Part shown: piece after piece, positions 51,993-60,267 of the stretch | Layout of the letters: the number at the start of each line of letters is the position of its first letter | How positions within the stretch are numbered: the first letter of the stretch is position 1 | DNA from: Terripilifer ovatus | GTDB lineage: Bacteria; Pseudomonadota; Alphaproteobacteria; Rhizobiales; Beijerinckiaceae | DNA: 64,000 nt | Direction: 5' to 3' | Assembly: GCA_029222685.1 (NCBI GenBank) | Contig: JARHVB010000010.1 | Span: 372,001 to 436,000, forward strand | Notes under the pieces: generated by a model | Told to the model about the DNA's origin: nothing | Databases searched by the model: none | Seen by the model: the letters and a program-made list of their open reading frames with translations, nothing else | Made by a program: the position numbers and the translations under genes

Positions 51993-53879
51993 ATGTCGGA
52001 AGGGCAACCGACCGAAGGTGAAGGCGTGCTGAAGCCCGTTGAGCGGGAGCGCGCCCGTTTTTTTGGACGCCGCCGCTCTCTGCAGACTCCGACGGAAGCG
52101 TTGCAGCCGGAAGCTGCGCCGCCGCCGCCGGCGGGCAAACCACCGAGCCAGCGCCGCCCCATCCTGTCTGGTGTGAGCGGCTTCTTGTCTTTCCTGCTGT
52201 TGGCGGCGTTGCTGGCAGTCGGCAGCATGGCCTCGCTGAGCAAGCGGTTGAATGCGCCGGGCCCGCTGGCCGTGGAACAGACGGTTTATATCCCGCCGCG
52301 CACCGATGTGATGGAAATCATCGATCAGCTCGACAAGACCGGCGTCATCAACGAGCCGACCCTGATGCGCATTGCGCTGATCGCCGAACAGAAATGGCGT
52401 GACGTCAAGGCCGGCGAATATCTGTTCAAGCAGAAGGCCAGCCTGCAGGACGTGATCGATACGCTGGTTGCAGGCAAACAGATTCTGCATTCGGTGACGA
52501 TCCCCGAAGGTCTGACCAGCGAGCAGATCGTCCAGCGTTTGCGCGACAACGATTTGTTGGCGGGGGAAGTGCGCGAGATTCCGCGCGAAGGCACGATCAT
52601 GCCGGAAACCTATCGGGTGGCGCGCGGCATGGCGCGCACGGCGCTGATTGCCCAGATGCAGGCCGGTCAGAACCGGCTGCTGGATCAGATCTGGGAGCGC
52701 CGCGCCCCCGATCTGCCGTTGAAATCAAAATATGAACTGGTGACCTTGGCGTCCATCGTCGAAAAGGAAACCGGCCGTGCCGATGAGCGCACCCGCGTCG
52801 CGGCGGTTTTTCAGAACCGTTTGCAGAAGCGCATGCGGCTGCAGTCCGATCCGACCATCGTCTATGGCATTGTCGGCGGCAAGGGAACGCTCGGACGGCC
52901 GATCCAGCGCACCGAAATCACCCGCCCGACGCCTTACAATACCTATGTCATCGATGGCCTGCCGCCGGGCCCGATCGCAAACCCCGGTCGCGCCGCCATG
53001 GAAGCGGTCGCCAACCCGTCGAAGACGCGTGATCTGTATTTCGTCGCCAACGGCACCGGTGGCCACGCTTTTGCCGAGACCGTTGACCAGCACAACCGCA
53101 ATGTCCTGCGCTGGCGCGACATCGAAAAGGAAATGAAGGCCAAGGCTGCGGCCGGCGCGGCGGATGCGCCCCCGCCGGATGTCGACCGGATTTCGCCTGA
53201 CGATCCCATCGGCGTGGATGTCCCGCAACGTACTGCGCCGCCACGCCGCAGCGATCTCTTCATCGATCCGGTCTTCGGCGGATTGACAGCCACGGCTTCC
53301 AGTCAGGGCATGCCCACGATGGAAAGCGCACCCGTCGTCGCCCTGATGCCGAACCAGCCGCCGCAGCCGGCGGCAGCGCCGCAGCGCCGCCAGTCGGCCC
53401 GAGCCGCTATCCAGCAGGCGAGCCCGGCGCCCCAGCCGGCCGCCGAGGAGAACAAGGCGATACCGCCCGCCGCCACCGCTTTTGCCGGCTTCGCGCTTGG
53501 CCCCAGCGTCGATCAGCTCGGTTTCGTCATTCGCGGCGTCAACGATCGTCCCGATGCGCGGCAAATGCTCGATGGCCCCGTCAGTGACGGCGCCGCTGCT
53601 TCGGATGCCGACATGACCATTGTGCCGCTCTCGGCCGCCCGTCGCGCCGACCAGCAGGCGCGCATGGCGCGCTTCGGCAACGCCGTCGACAACACGCCCC
53701 TGCCGGCCGGCGATGACGGCGTTGCGCCGCAGCCCGAACCCGTTCACGCCACCGCGCCCGCGCCGGTACGCCCCAAGGCGTTCGACGCGTCCGAAGGCAC
53801 CAAGCTCGATCCGCTGCGCAACACAACCTGGGATCTCAATTCCACCAAGACCGTGCCGCCGTTCCGCACCCTGCAGTAG
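51993..53879 (+). CDS. mltG: Endolytic transglycosylase MltG with long C-terminal extension
   Basis: A 628-residue YceG-type enzyme that cleaves nascent peptidoglycan to end glycan strands. Cytosolic proline-rich head 1-55; one membrane helix about 58-80; LysM-like and catalytic YceG domain about 95-385 with the active-site motif LASIVEKETGRADERTRVAA near 253-272 and QSDPTIVYG. Residues about 390-628 are an Ala/Pro-rich, low-complexity extension, unusual as typical MltG is 330-400 residues. ATG 51993 with TTGGAG upstream. Lies downstream of fabF in the conserved order before yicC and gmk. Confidence 0.94.
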   Translation: MSEGQPTEGEGVLKPVERERARFFGRRRSLQTPTEALQPEAAPPPPAGKPPSQRRPILSGVSGFLSFLLLAALLAVGSMASLSKRLNAPGPLAVEQTVYIPPRTDVMEIIDQLDKTGVINEPTLMRIALIAEQKWRDVKAGEYLFKQKASLQDVIDTLVAGKQILHSVTIPEGLTSEQIVQRLRDNDLLAGEVREIPREGTIMPETYRVARGMARTALIAQMQAGQNRLLDQIWERRAPDLPLKSKYELVTLASIVEKETGRADERTRVAAVFQNRLQKRMRLQSDPTIVYGIVGGKGTLGRPIQRTEITRPTPYNTYVIDGLPPGPIANPGRAAMEAVANPSKTRDLYFVANGTGGHAFAETVDQHNRNVLRWRDIEKEMKAKAAAGAADAPPPDVDRISPDDPIGVDVPQRTAPPRRSDLFIDPVFGGLTATASSQGMPTMESAPVVALMPNQPPQPAAAPQRRQSARAAIQQASPAPQPAAEENKAIPPAATAFAGFALGPSVDQLGFVIRGVNDRPDARQMLDGPVSDGAAASDADMTIVPLSAARRADQQARMARFGNAVDNTPLPAGDDGVAPQPEPVHATAPAPVRPKAFDASEGTKLDPLRNTTWDLNSTKTVPPFRTLQ

Positions 53880-54013
53880 CGGCTGGCGCTGTGAACGGTC
53901 TGTGTGTTGAGAGTGCGCGCGGTTGAGCCGGAAGGCGCCGAACTCTATGGTCGCGCCGGGTTCGGTCGAATCCAGGGCGCGTCTGCGCGTTCCATATCCA
54001 TAAGCGAGCCGGA

Positions 54014-54901
54014 ATGACCCTCAAGAGCATGACCGGATTTTCCCGCGCCGCCGGTTCGCATGAGACCTGGCGCTGGGCCTGGGAGATCAAGGCGGTCAAC
54101 GCCAAGGGGCTCGACCTGCGCGTGCGCGTGCCCCAGGGCTTCGATGCTATCGAACAGGACGCCAAGGCGCGCGCCGGACGGCGCCTGTCGCGCGGCACCT
54201 GCTATGCCACCCTGACCGCCCAGCGCGATAGCGCCGCCCCCGAAGTGCGCATCAACATTGCCGCCCTCGTGGCCTTGCAGGAGGCGCTGGCGCAGGTGCC
54301 GGTGTCGGACGGCCTGCGCCCGGCCTCGCTCGACGGCCTGCTGGCGATCCGCGGCATCGTCGAGGTGGTCGACGCTGTGGACGGTGAAGAGACGATGAAG
54401 GCGGTTCAGGCCGGGGCACTGGCCTCCCTCGACGTCGCGCTCGCCGATCTCGTCGCCATGCGCGAAACCGAAGGCCGCGCGTTGCAGGCGGTGCTCGCCC
54501 AGCGACTGGAGACGATCGCCCGCCTGGCGCAGGCGGCGGAGGATTGTCCCGGCCGCAAGCCGGAAGCGGTCCGCGAACGCCTGGCCCGTTCGGTCGGCGA
54601 GCTTGCCGGCGCCGCGCCGATGCTTGATCCCGCCCGCCTCCACCAGGAGGCAATCCTCCTGGCGGCAAAGGCAGACGTGCGCGAAGAGCTCGATCGTCTT
54701 GTTGCCCATGTGGCGGCGGCGCGCGATCTGATCGCGTCGGATCAGCCGGTCGGGCGCAAGCTCGATTTTCTGGCGCAGGAATTCGCGCGCGAGGCCAATA
54801 CGCTCTGTTCGAAATCCAACGATCCGGCGCTGACCTCCATCGGCATGGAGCTGCGGGTGGAGATCGAACAGTTTCGCGAACAGGTTCAGAATATCGAATG
54901 A
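54014..54901 (+). CDS. YicC/YloC family endoribonuclease
   Basis: A 295-residue protein with the N-terminal YicC domain (SMTGFSRAAGSHETWRWAWE and VNAKGLDLRVRVP near 5-50) and the C-terminal DUF1732 domain (LDRLVAHVAAARDLI, then GRKLDFLAQEFAREANTLCS and the SKSNDPALTSIGMELRVEIE end). Recent work assigns endoribonuclease activity to YicC/YloC proteins. Its stop overlaps the gmk start (ATGA), the usual arrangement with gmk. Confidence 0.93.
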   Translation: MTLKSMTGFSRAAGSHETWRWAWEIKAVNAKGLDLRVRVPQGFDAIEQDAKARAGRRLSRGTCYATLTAQRDSAAPEVRINIAALVALQEALAQVPVSDGLRPASLDGLLAIRGIVEVVDAVDGEETMKAVQAGALASLDVALADLVAMRETEGRALQAVLAQRLETIARLAQAAEDCPGRKPEAVRERLARSVGELAGAAPMLDPARLHQEAILLAAKADVREELDRLVAHVAAARDLIASDQPVGRKLDFLAQEFAREANTLCSKSNDPALTSIGMELRVEIEQFREQVQNIE

Positions 54902-55584
54902 GGCAGACCGTGCGGGCGCAGGCGAAAGACGAAAAGCAGACATCCAACGCTCTCGTCGAGCATCGCGGGCTCATGTTGATTCTGTCCTCGCCGTCCGGCG
55001 CCGGCAAGACGACGCTGACGCGGTTGCTGCTGCAGGATGCGGCGCTCGATCTGAAACTCTCCATTTCGGTCACCACCCGCGCAAGGCGCACGAGCGAAAT
55101 GGAAGGCGTGCACTATTACTTCGTCTCGAAACCTGAGTTCGAGAAAATGCGCGCCGAGAAAAGCCTGCTCGAATGGGCCCAGGTGCACGGCAATTTCTAT
55201 GGCACGCCGAAGGGGCCTGTTGAGGCGCGGCTGTCGCAGGGCCATGACATGCTGTTCGACATCGACTGGCAAGGCACACAGCAGGTGCAGAAGAGCGCGC
55301 CGAAGGATGTCGTGACGATCTTCATTCTGCCGCCGTCGATGAAGGAACTTCAGGCGCGCCTCGAGCGCCGCGCCGAAGATCCTCCCGATATCATCGCCGG
55401 CCGGCTGGAGAACGCCAGGCACGAGATCGAACGCTGGACGATGTACGATTACGTCATCGTCAATCAGGACATCCAGCAGGCGCTGAACGAAGTGAAGTCC
55501 ATCCTCATCGCCGAACGGCTGCGCCGCGCGCGCCAGCAGGACAGTATCGAGCGCTTCGTCGGCACGCTCTTATCGGAGAAATGA
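54898..55584 (+). CDS. gmk: Guanylate kinase
   Basis: A 228-residue enzyme phosphorylating GMP to GDP. P-loop LSSPSGAGKTTLTRLLL near 26-42, TTRARRTSEMEGVHYYFVS near 58-76 (GMP binding), LEWAQVHGNFYGTP near 93-106 and FDIDWQGTQQV near 118-128. An N-terminal extension of about 20 residues precedes the P-loop; the ATG overlaps the yicC stop by 4 bases, so this start is well supported. Last gene of the fab-mltG-yicC-gmk group. Confidence 0.96.
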   Translation: MRQTVRAQAKDEKQTSNALVEHRGLMLILSSPSGAGKTTLTRLLLQDAALDLKLSISVTTRARRTSEMEGVHYYFVSKPEFEKMRAEKSLLEWAQVHGNFYGTPKGPVEARLSQGHDMLFDIDWQGTQQVQKSAPKDVVTIFILPPSMKELQARLERRAEDPPDIIAGRLENARHEIERWTMYDYVIVNQDIQQALNEVKSILIAERLRRARQQDSIERFVGTLLSEK

Positions 55585-55631
55585 AACGGACTGACACATA
55601 AAAAATATACAAACAAAATGGGGAGGAACAT

Positions 55632-56681
55632 ATGCGGGACTACCGGTCTCTGGCTGCAATGGCCATCGCTTCGCTTACCTGCCTCGCGCCCGCACTGGCG
55701 GCAGCCGACGTGGTCTCTGATTTTTATACTGGCAAGACAATCACCATCTGGGTCGGTTATGGCACCGGCGGCGGCTACGACACCACGGCGCGTCTCGTCG
55801 CACGCCATTACGGCGATCATATTCCAGGCAAACCTTCGGTGATCGTGCAGAACGTTCCCGGCGCCGGCAGTCTGCTGGCAGCGAACAATCTCTACAACAT
55901 CGCGCCCAAGGACGGCACGGTGCTGGGCGTGTTCTCGTCCACCGTCGCCATGATGCCGCTTTACGAAGATCCGAAAGCGAGATTCGATACGACCAAATTC
56001 AACTGGATCGGCAATCTGCATCGCGACACGCTGTCGTGCGGCGTCTGGAAGGGCGCCGGCCAGAACATCAAGACGCTGGAAGACCTGATTGCCGCCAAGC
56101 AGACGGTTGTCTTCGGCTCTGACGGAGGGGATTCAGCGCCTTTGACCCGCTGGCCGCTGTTCATGAAAAACGTGCTCGGCGCCAATCTCAAAGTAGTGTC
56201 CGGCTACAAGGGCACGCGGGAAATCAATCTCGCCATGAACAACGGCGAAGCCGGCGGCAGTTGCGGCATGTTCGAATCGACAGTGCGGTCCTCGTACATG
56301 AACGATTTCAAATCCGGCGATCTCGTCATCTTCGTGCAGACCGGGTTCAACCGAAATGTCGAGCTGTTCAGCAGTGCGACAAATATCTATTCGCTGCTGA
56401 AGACGCAGGAAGAGATCCAGATGGCTAAACTGGTCTTCGGCCCGGCTGAAATCACACGGCCTTTCGCAGCACCCCCTGGCGTGCCTGCCGACCGGATTGC
56501 CGCGCTGCGCAAGGCCCTGATGGATCTCACCAGGGACCAAGCCATGCTCGATGAAGCCAGGAAGATCGGTATCGATTTCGATCCGACCTCGGGTGAGCAG
56601 ACGGTGGCCGATTTCGCCGAACTGTTCAAAACGCCGAAAGCCATCGTCGAAAAGGCGATGATCGCGGCCACCAAACAATAA
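55632..56681 (+). CDS. Bug/TctC-like periplasmic binding protein, second orphan
   Basis: A 349-residue protein with a signal peptide of about 24 residues (ends LAPALAAAD). Mature part begins VVSDFYTGKTITIWVGYGTGGGYDTTARLVA, the binding loop of the TTT-family SBP, with NVPGAGSLLAANNLYNIAPKDGT as the second motif. Closest to the Bug-like group annotated as TctC/TRAP-type with cysteines (SCGVWKGAG, GSCGMFES). GGGGAGGAAC precedes the ATG at 55632. No TctA/TctB is encoded nearby; substrate unknown. Confidence 0.85.
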   Translation: MRDYRSLAAMAIASLTCLAPALAAADVVSDFYTGKTITIWVGYGTGGGYDTTARLVARHYGDHIPGKPSVIVQNVPGAGSLLAANNLYNIAPKDGTVLGVFSSTVAMMPLYEDPKARFDTTKFNWIGNLHRDTLSCGVWKGAGQNIKTLEDLIAAKQTVVFGSDGGDSAPLTRWPLFMKNVLGANLKVVSGYKGTREINLAMNNGEAGGSCGMFESTVRSSYMNDFKSGDLVIFVQTGFNRNVELFSSATNIYSLLKTQEEIQMAKLVFGPAEITRPFAAPPGVPADRIAALRKALMDLTRDQAMLDEARKIGIDFDPTSGEQTVADFAELFKTPKAIVEKAMIAATKQ

Positions 56682-56701
56682 CAGGATTATTGCTGGCAGG
56701 A

Positions 56702-57334
56702 TTATTGTTGGGACGACGGCTTGCGCCATTGCGTGCGAAACACATTGTCCCACCACGGTGCCGCGACGCCGTAGCATCGTGTTTTGTCCGTGAAGTGGTG
56801 CAGCATGTGCAGGCGCTTGAGACGCAGGAAAGTGGGGTTCTGCGAACGGCTGTGATGCAGCAGGAAATGGACCCGGTCATAAACGATATAGCCGGCGATG
56901 AAGCCGGCGAGGACGGGAACCTGCATGGCCTGCGGAAAGGCTGCCCATGTGACGAGTAGGGCCAGCGCCATGATCGGTCCGCTCATCAGCACCGGCATCA
57001 CCAGCCGCAACGGATCGCTGGGATAGTCGTGGTGAACGCCGTGCATCAGGAAATGCAGGCGCGCACCGAAGCTGCCGGGAAATTCGAGGTGGAACAGAAA
57101 CCGATGACCGAGATATTCGACGAGCGTCCAGATGAAATATCCGGCGACAAAGCTTGCAACGACCGTTGCAACGCCGGCGCCATGCCAGAGCGCCCAGATC
57201 AGCATCGTCACGACGATGGGGCCGTAGACGATGACGGGCACGCGTGGATCGACACGCGACAGCATGTCGAGCAAGGGATTGTCGAAGAGGCGCGGCGAGG
57301 CCGAGAGATCGCGCGCAGAGCTTGCGTGGTCCAT
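56702..57334 (-). CDS. Fatty acid hydroxylase/sterol desaturase family protein
   Basis: A 210-residue membrane diiron enzyme with four hydrophobic helices and the histidine clusters of the superfamily: EYLGHRFLFH, HFLMHGVHHDYP, HFLLHH and LHMLHHF. Architecture and length resemble the FA2H-like 2-hydroxylases or carotenoid/sterol hydroxylases; 2-hydroxy fatty acids are components of rhizobial lipids, so fatty acid hydroxylation is likely but unproven. It lies 49 bp downstream of rsmA on the same strand, perhaps in the same operon, and converges with the orphan binding-protein gene. Confidence 0.85.
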   Translation of the reverse strand: MDHASSARDLSASPRLFDNPLLDMLSRVDPRVPVIVYGPIVVTMLIWALWHGAGVATVVASFVAGYFIWTLVEYLGHRFLFHLEFPGSFGARLHFLMHGVHHDYPSDPLRLVMPVLMSGPIMALALLVTWAAFPQAMQVPVLAGFIAGYIVYDRVHFLLHHSRSQNPTFLRLKRLHMLHHFTDKTRCYGVAAPWWDNVFRTQWRKPSSQQ

Positions 57335-57383
57335 GGCCTATCTATCCATCCGGCAGGCGACAATTATAAGGCACAACTGCCGG

Positions 57384-58271
57384 TCAGGTCACCTTGCGAA
57401 ACGCTTCAAGATGCCGCGCCAGCGCCGCAAAGCCCTCGATGTCGATTTCCTCCGCCCGCGCCGTTGGCGACAGGCCGGCGGCCGCGATCAATTCGTCGCT
57501 GCGCGGCGTCAGCGGCTTCAGCGATTGGCGCAACATCTTGCGGCGCTGGCCGAAAGCCGTGCGTGTCACGTCGGCGAGAAGGTTGCCGTTGCAGGGTGCG
57601 GGATGTTCGCGCGGGATCAGTTCGACTACCGAAGACGTGACCTTCGGCGGCGGCGTGAAGGCCGACGGCGGCAGGTCGAACAGCAGCCGTGCCTGCGTCC
57701 GCCAGCCGCACAGAATGCTGAGCCGTCCATAGTCGGCGCGCTCTCGCGGCGTCGCGACGATGCGTTCCGCCACTTCGCGCTGGAACATCAGCACCAGGCG
57801 ACTCCAGAACGGCGGCCATGTCTTGCCTTGCCAGGATGTCTTGCCTTCGACCCATCCGGTCAAAAGCGGCGTCGCGATATTGTAGGGCAGGTTGGCGACG
57901 ATGCGGATGTCGCGGCCGGCGCCATGATCGCGCGCCAGCGCCGCGTAATCGATGGCCAGCGCGTCGCCGGCAATGATCTCCAGGCGTCCGGGATAGCGCG
58001 CCGCGATTTCGGCGAGCGCGGCGAGGCAGCGTTCGTCGCGTTCGATGGCGACGACCTTCGCCGCGCCATTGGCGAGCAGCGCGCGCGTCAGCCCGCCCGG
58101 TCCGGGACCGACCTCGATCACGGTCGTCTGTTCGAGATTGCCGGCGGCGCGCGCGATGCGCGATGTGAGATTGAGATCGAACAGGAAGTTCTGCCCGAGT
58201 GATTTGCGCGCCACGAGATCGTAGGTCCGGACGATTTCGCGGAGTGGCGGCAAATCGTCGATAGCGCTCAC
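57384..58271 (-). CDS. rsmA: 16S rRNA (adenine 1518/1519-N6)-dimethyltransferase
   Basis: A 295-residue ribosome assembly factor (KsgA) that dimethylates two adenines in helix 45 of 16S r[14 protein letters not shown] near 23-33; SAM motif [19 protein letters not shown] near 54-72; catalytic [11 protein letters not shown] near 130-140. GTG start at 58271 overlaps the pdxA stop by 4 bases (GTGA). Last core gene of the lptG-lptD-surA-pdxA-rsmA run. Confidence 0.95.
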   Translation of the reverse strand: MSAIDDLPPLREIVRTYDLVARKSLGQNFLFDLNLTSRIARAAGNLEQTTVIEVGPGPGGLTRALLANGAAKVVAIERDERCLAALAEIAARYPGRLEIIAGDALAIDYAALARDHGAGRDIRIVANLPYNIATPLLTGWVEGKTSWQGKTWPPFWSRLVLMFQREVAERIVATPRERADYGRLSILCGWRTQARLLFDLPPSAFTPPPKVTSSVVELIPREHPAPCNGNLLADVTRTAFGQRRKMLRQSLKPLTPRSDELIAAAGLSPTARAEEIDIEGFAALARHLEAFRKVT

Positions 58272-59305
58272 GCGGCGGCGTCCGCGGGTGCTGGCGCGAT
58301 GCGCGCGGCAAGTTGCAGCGCCGCGACCAGGCTCGCCGAACTTGCCTTGCCGGTGCCCGCAATATCATAGGCCGTGCCGTGATCGGGCGAGGTGCGAACG
58401 AACGGCAATCCGAGCGTCACGTTGACGGCGCTGTCGAAGGCCAGCGTCTTGATGGGGATCAGCGCCTGGTCGTGATACATGCAGATGGCGGCGTCGTAGC
58501 GCGCCCGTGCAGCCGCATGGAACAAGGTGTCGGCCGGGTAGGGGCCGGAAGCGGCGATGCCTTCGCCGACGAGAGCAGCGACGGCCGGCTGCAGAATGTC
58601 GATGTCTTCGCGTCCCATCGCGCCGTTCTCGCCCGCATGCGGGTTAAGACCGGCGATCGCCAGCCGCGGCTTGGCCATGCCGAACCGCGTCTTCAGATCG
58701 TGCGCGACGACGCGCGCCGTGTCGACCACGCGCTCGACCGAGAGCTGGGCGAAGACCTGCGCAAGCGCGATATGGATCGTCACCGGCACCACGGCAAGCT
58801 CCGGCGACCACAGCATCATCACCGGCATGGCCGGCGCGTGGAACAGCCGATCAGCCAGTTCGCCGAGGAACTCGGTATGGCCTGGATGCTTGAAGCCCGC
58901 CTTGTAGAGATTGTCCTTGGATATCGGGTTGGTGACGACGGAGGCGGCCATGCCGGCATGCACCAGTTCGACGGCGCGCACGATCGATTCGATGGTAAGG
59001 GCGGCATCGGCCGCCGCGGGCTTGCCGGGCGTTCCCACGACCGGCCGTGACAGCGCAACCACCGGCAGCGCGGTTGCAAACACACGCGCTGTTTCGCCCG
59101 GTTCGCAGGTCCGCACCGGCACATCGAGCCTGAGCTTCCTGGCGAGGCGGCTTAAATGCTCCGGATCGGCGAGTATGAAGAATGGCGGTAGCGACTGCTT
59201 GTGGCGCTCGGCCCAGGCCTTGAGGGCGATCTCTGGACCGATGCCCGACGGATCGCCCATGGTCATCGCCGCTGGCGAAGGGGACGATCGTTGGGCCGCG
59301 GTCAT
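58268..59305 (-). CDS. pdxA: 4-hydroxythreonine-4-phosphate dehydrogenase
   Basis: A 345-residue NAD-dependent enzyme of vitamin B6 synthesis, producing 3-amino-1-hydroxyacetone phosphate for Pdx[20 protein letters not shown] near 14-32, the metal-binding His in the [13 protein letters not shown] segment near 275, and [19 protein letters not shown] near 305-323 are diagnostic. It starts 3 bp after the surA stop and overlaps rsmA. The ATG at 59305 is the only sensible start. Confidence 0.95.
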   Translation of the reverse strand: MTAAQRSSPSPAAMTMGDPSGIGPEIALKAWAERHKQSLPPFFILADPEHLSRLARKLRLDVPVRTCEPGETARVFATALPVVALSRPVVGTPGKPAAADAALTIESIVRAVELVHAGMAASVVTNPISKDNLYKAGFKHPGHTEFLGELADRLFHAPAMPVMMLWSPELAVVPVTIHIALAQVFAQLSVERVVDTARVVAHDLKTRFGMAKPRLAIAGLNPHAGENGAMGREDIDILQPAVAALVGEGIAASGPYPADTLFHAAARARYDAAICMYHDQALIPIKTLAFDSAVNVTLGLPFVRTSPDHGTAYDIAGTGKASSASLVAALQLAARIAPAPADAAA

Positions 59306-59308
59306 GAA

Positions 59309-60244
59309 TTAGTGCCTTTGCACGATGATCGCGCGGTCGCGCAGCGGCTTGTAGAGTTTCGCGCCGGCTACCTCGAGCCGCTTGCCTAAAATGGTCTGGC
59401 GGACATTCTCGGCGATGCCTGATTCACTGCCGGCGCTGGATTTACCGCACACCGCGATCATCTCGATGCCCTGCGCGCCGCGCTGCGGCGGCGTCAGATG
59501 TCCGGTCGGTGTCTTTTCCAGCAGTTCGATCATCTCCGGAGCCAGATTGCCAGCCGACCGGCTGGTCTGTTCCTTGACGACGACTTCGCTCATGCCGCGG
59601 GCGAGTTGCAGGCCGGCATCGCAATCCGAGAAGCGGCCGCGCAATTGTTCGGCCTGCTGGGCGCGGCTCTGAATCATGGCGCCGGATGCGTTCGCCGGCA
59701 GGATGAAGATCACCTGGCGCAGCCGGTATTCGTTCGAAGCCTTGCTGCCCTCTTTGGCCACTTCGGCGCGGACGTCGGTCTCGCTGACGCTGACATTTTT
59801 GTTGAGCGCGGCGACGAGCGTCCGCCAGGCACTCAACGCGCCGAAATATTCGACCCAGGCGGCCTTGTCGATCTTCGAACCCTGGACCGTTGCGTAGAGC
59901 GCCTGCGGCTTGACCTTCATTTCTGTCGCCAGCCGGGCGATCTCGTTGACGGCATCCTGCTCGGAGGGCTTTAGCGTGTATTTCGCGGTTTCATTCAGCT
60001 TGAGCCGCGATTCGTAGATGCTCTCCATCACGGCGTCGTGCGAGGTGTTCTTTTTCAGCACGCGCAACAGGCGGGCGCGCTGTTCGACGTCGCGATTGGT
60101 GATGGGACTGTCGTTGACGGTCGCCACAAGCGATTGGGCATGAGCGGCAGGCACAGCGATGAAGGGCAGGCATGTCAGCAAGCCCGCCGCCAGAAGCACG
60201 CTTCTGGAAAGGCCGAAACGGGCCGGGGTCAGTGCGAAAAACAT
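59309..60244 (-). CDS. surA: SurA-like periplasmic chaperone
   Basis: A 311-residue secreted chaperone for outer-membrane proteins. The signal peptide covers about 1-36 (VLLAAGLLTCLPFIAVPAAHA). The SurA N-terminal domain follows (VATVNDSPITNRDVEQRARL near 39-58). A single degenerate PPIase-like domain about 170-280 lacks obvious parvulin active-site motifs, so chaperone activity rather than isomerase activity is expected. It sits 23 bp after lptD, the usual place, and assists LptD folding. Confidence 0.88.
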   Translation of the reverse strand: MFFALTPARFGLSRSVLLAAGLLTCLPFIAVPAAHAQSLVATVNDSPITNRDVEQRARLLRVLKKNTSHDAVMESIYESRLKLNETAKYTLKPSEQDAVNEIARLATEMKVKPQALYATVQGSKIDKAAWVEYFGALSAWRTLVAALNKNVSVSETDVRAEVAKEGSKASNEYRLRQVIFILPANASGAMIQSRAQQAEQLRGRFSDCDAGLQLARGMSEVVVKEQTSRSAGNLAPEMIELLEKTPTGHLTPPQRGAQGIEMIAVCGKSSAGSESGIAENVRQTILGKRLEVAGAKLYKPLRDRAIIVQRH

Positions 60245-60267
60245 ATCGGCTCCAGTTTAATTTTCAA

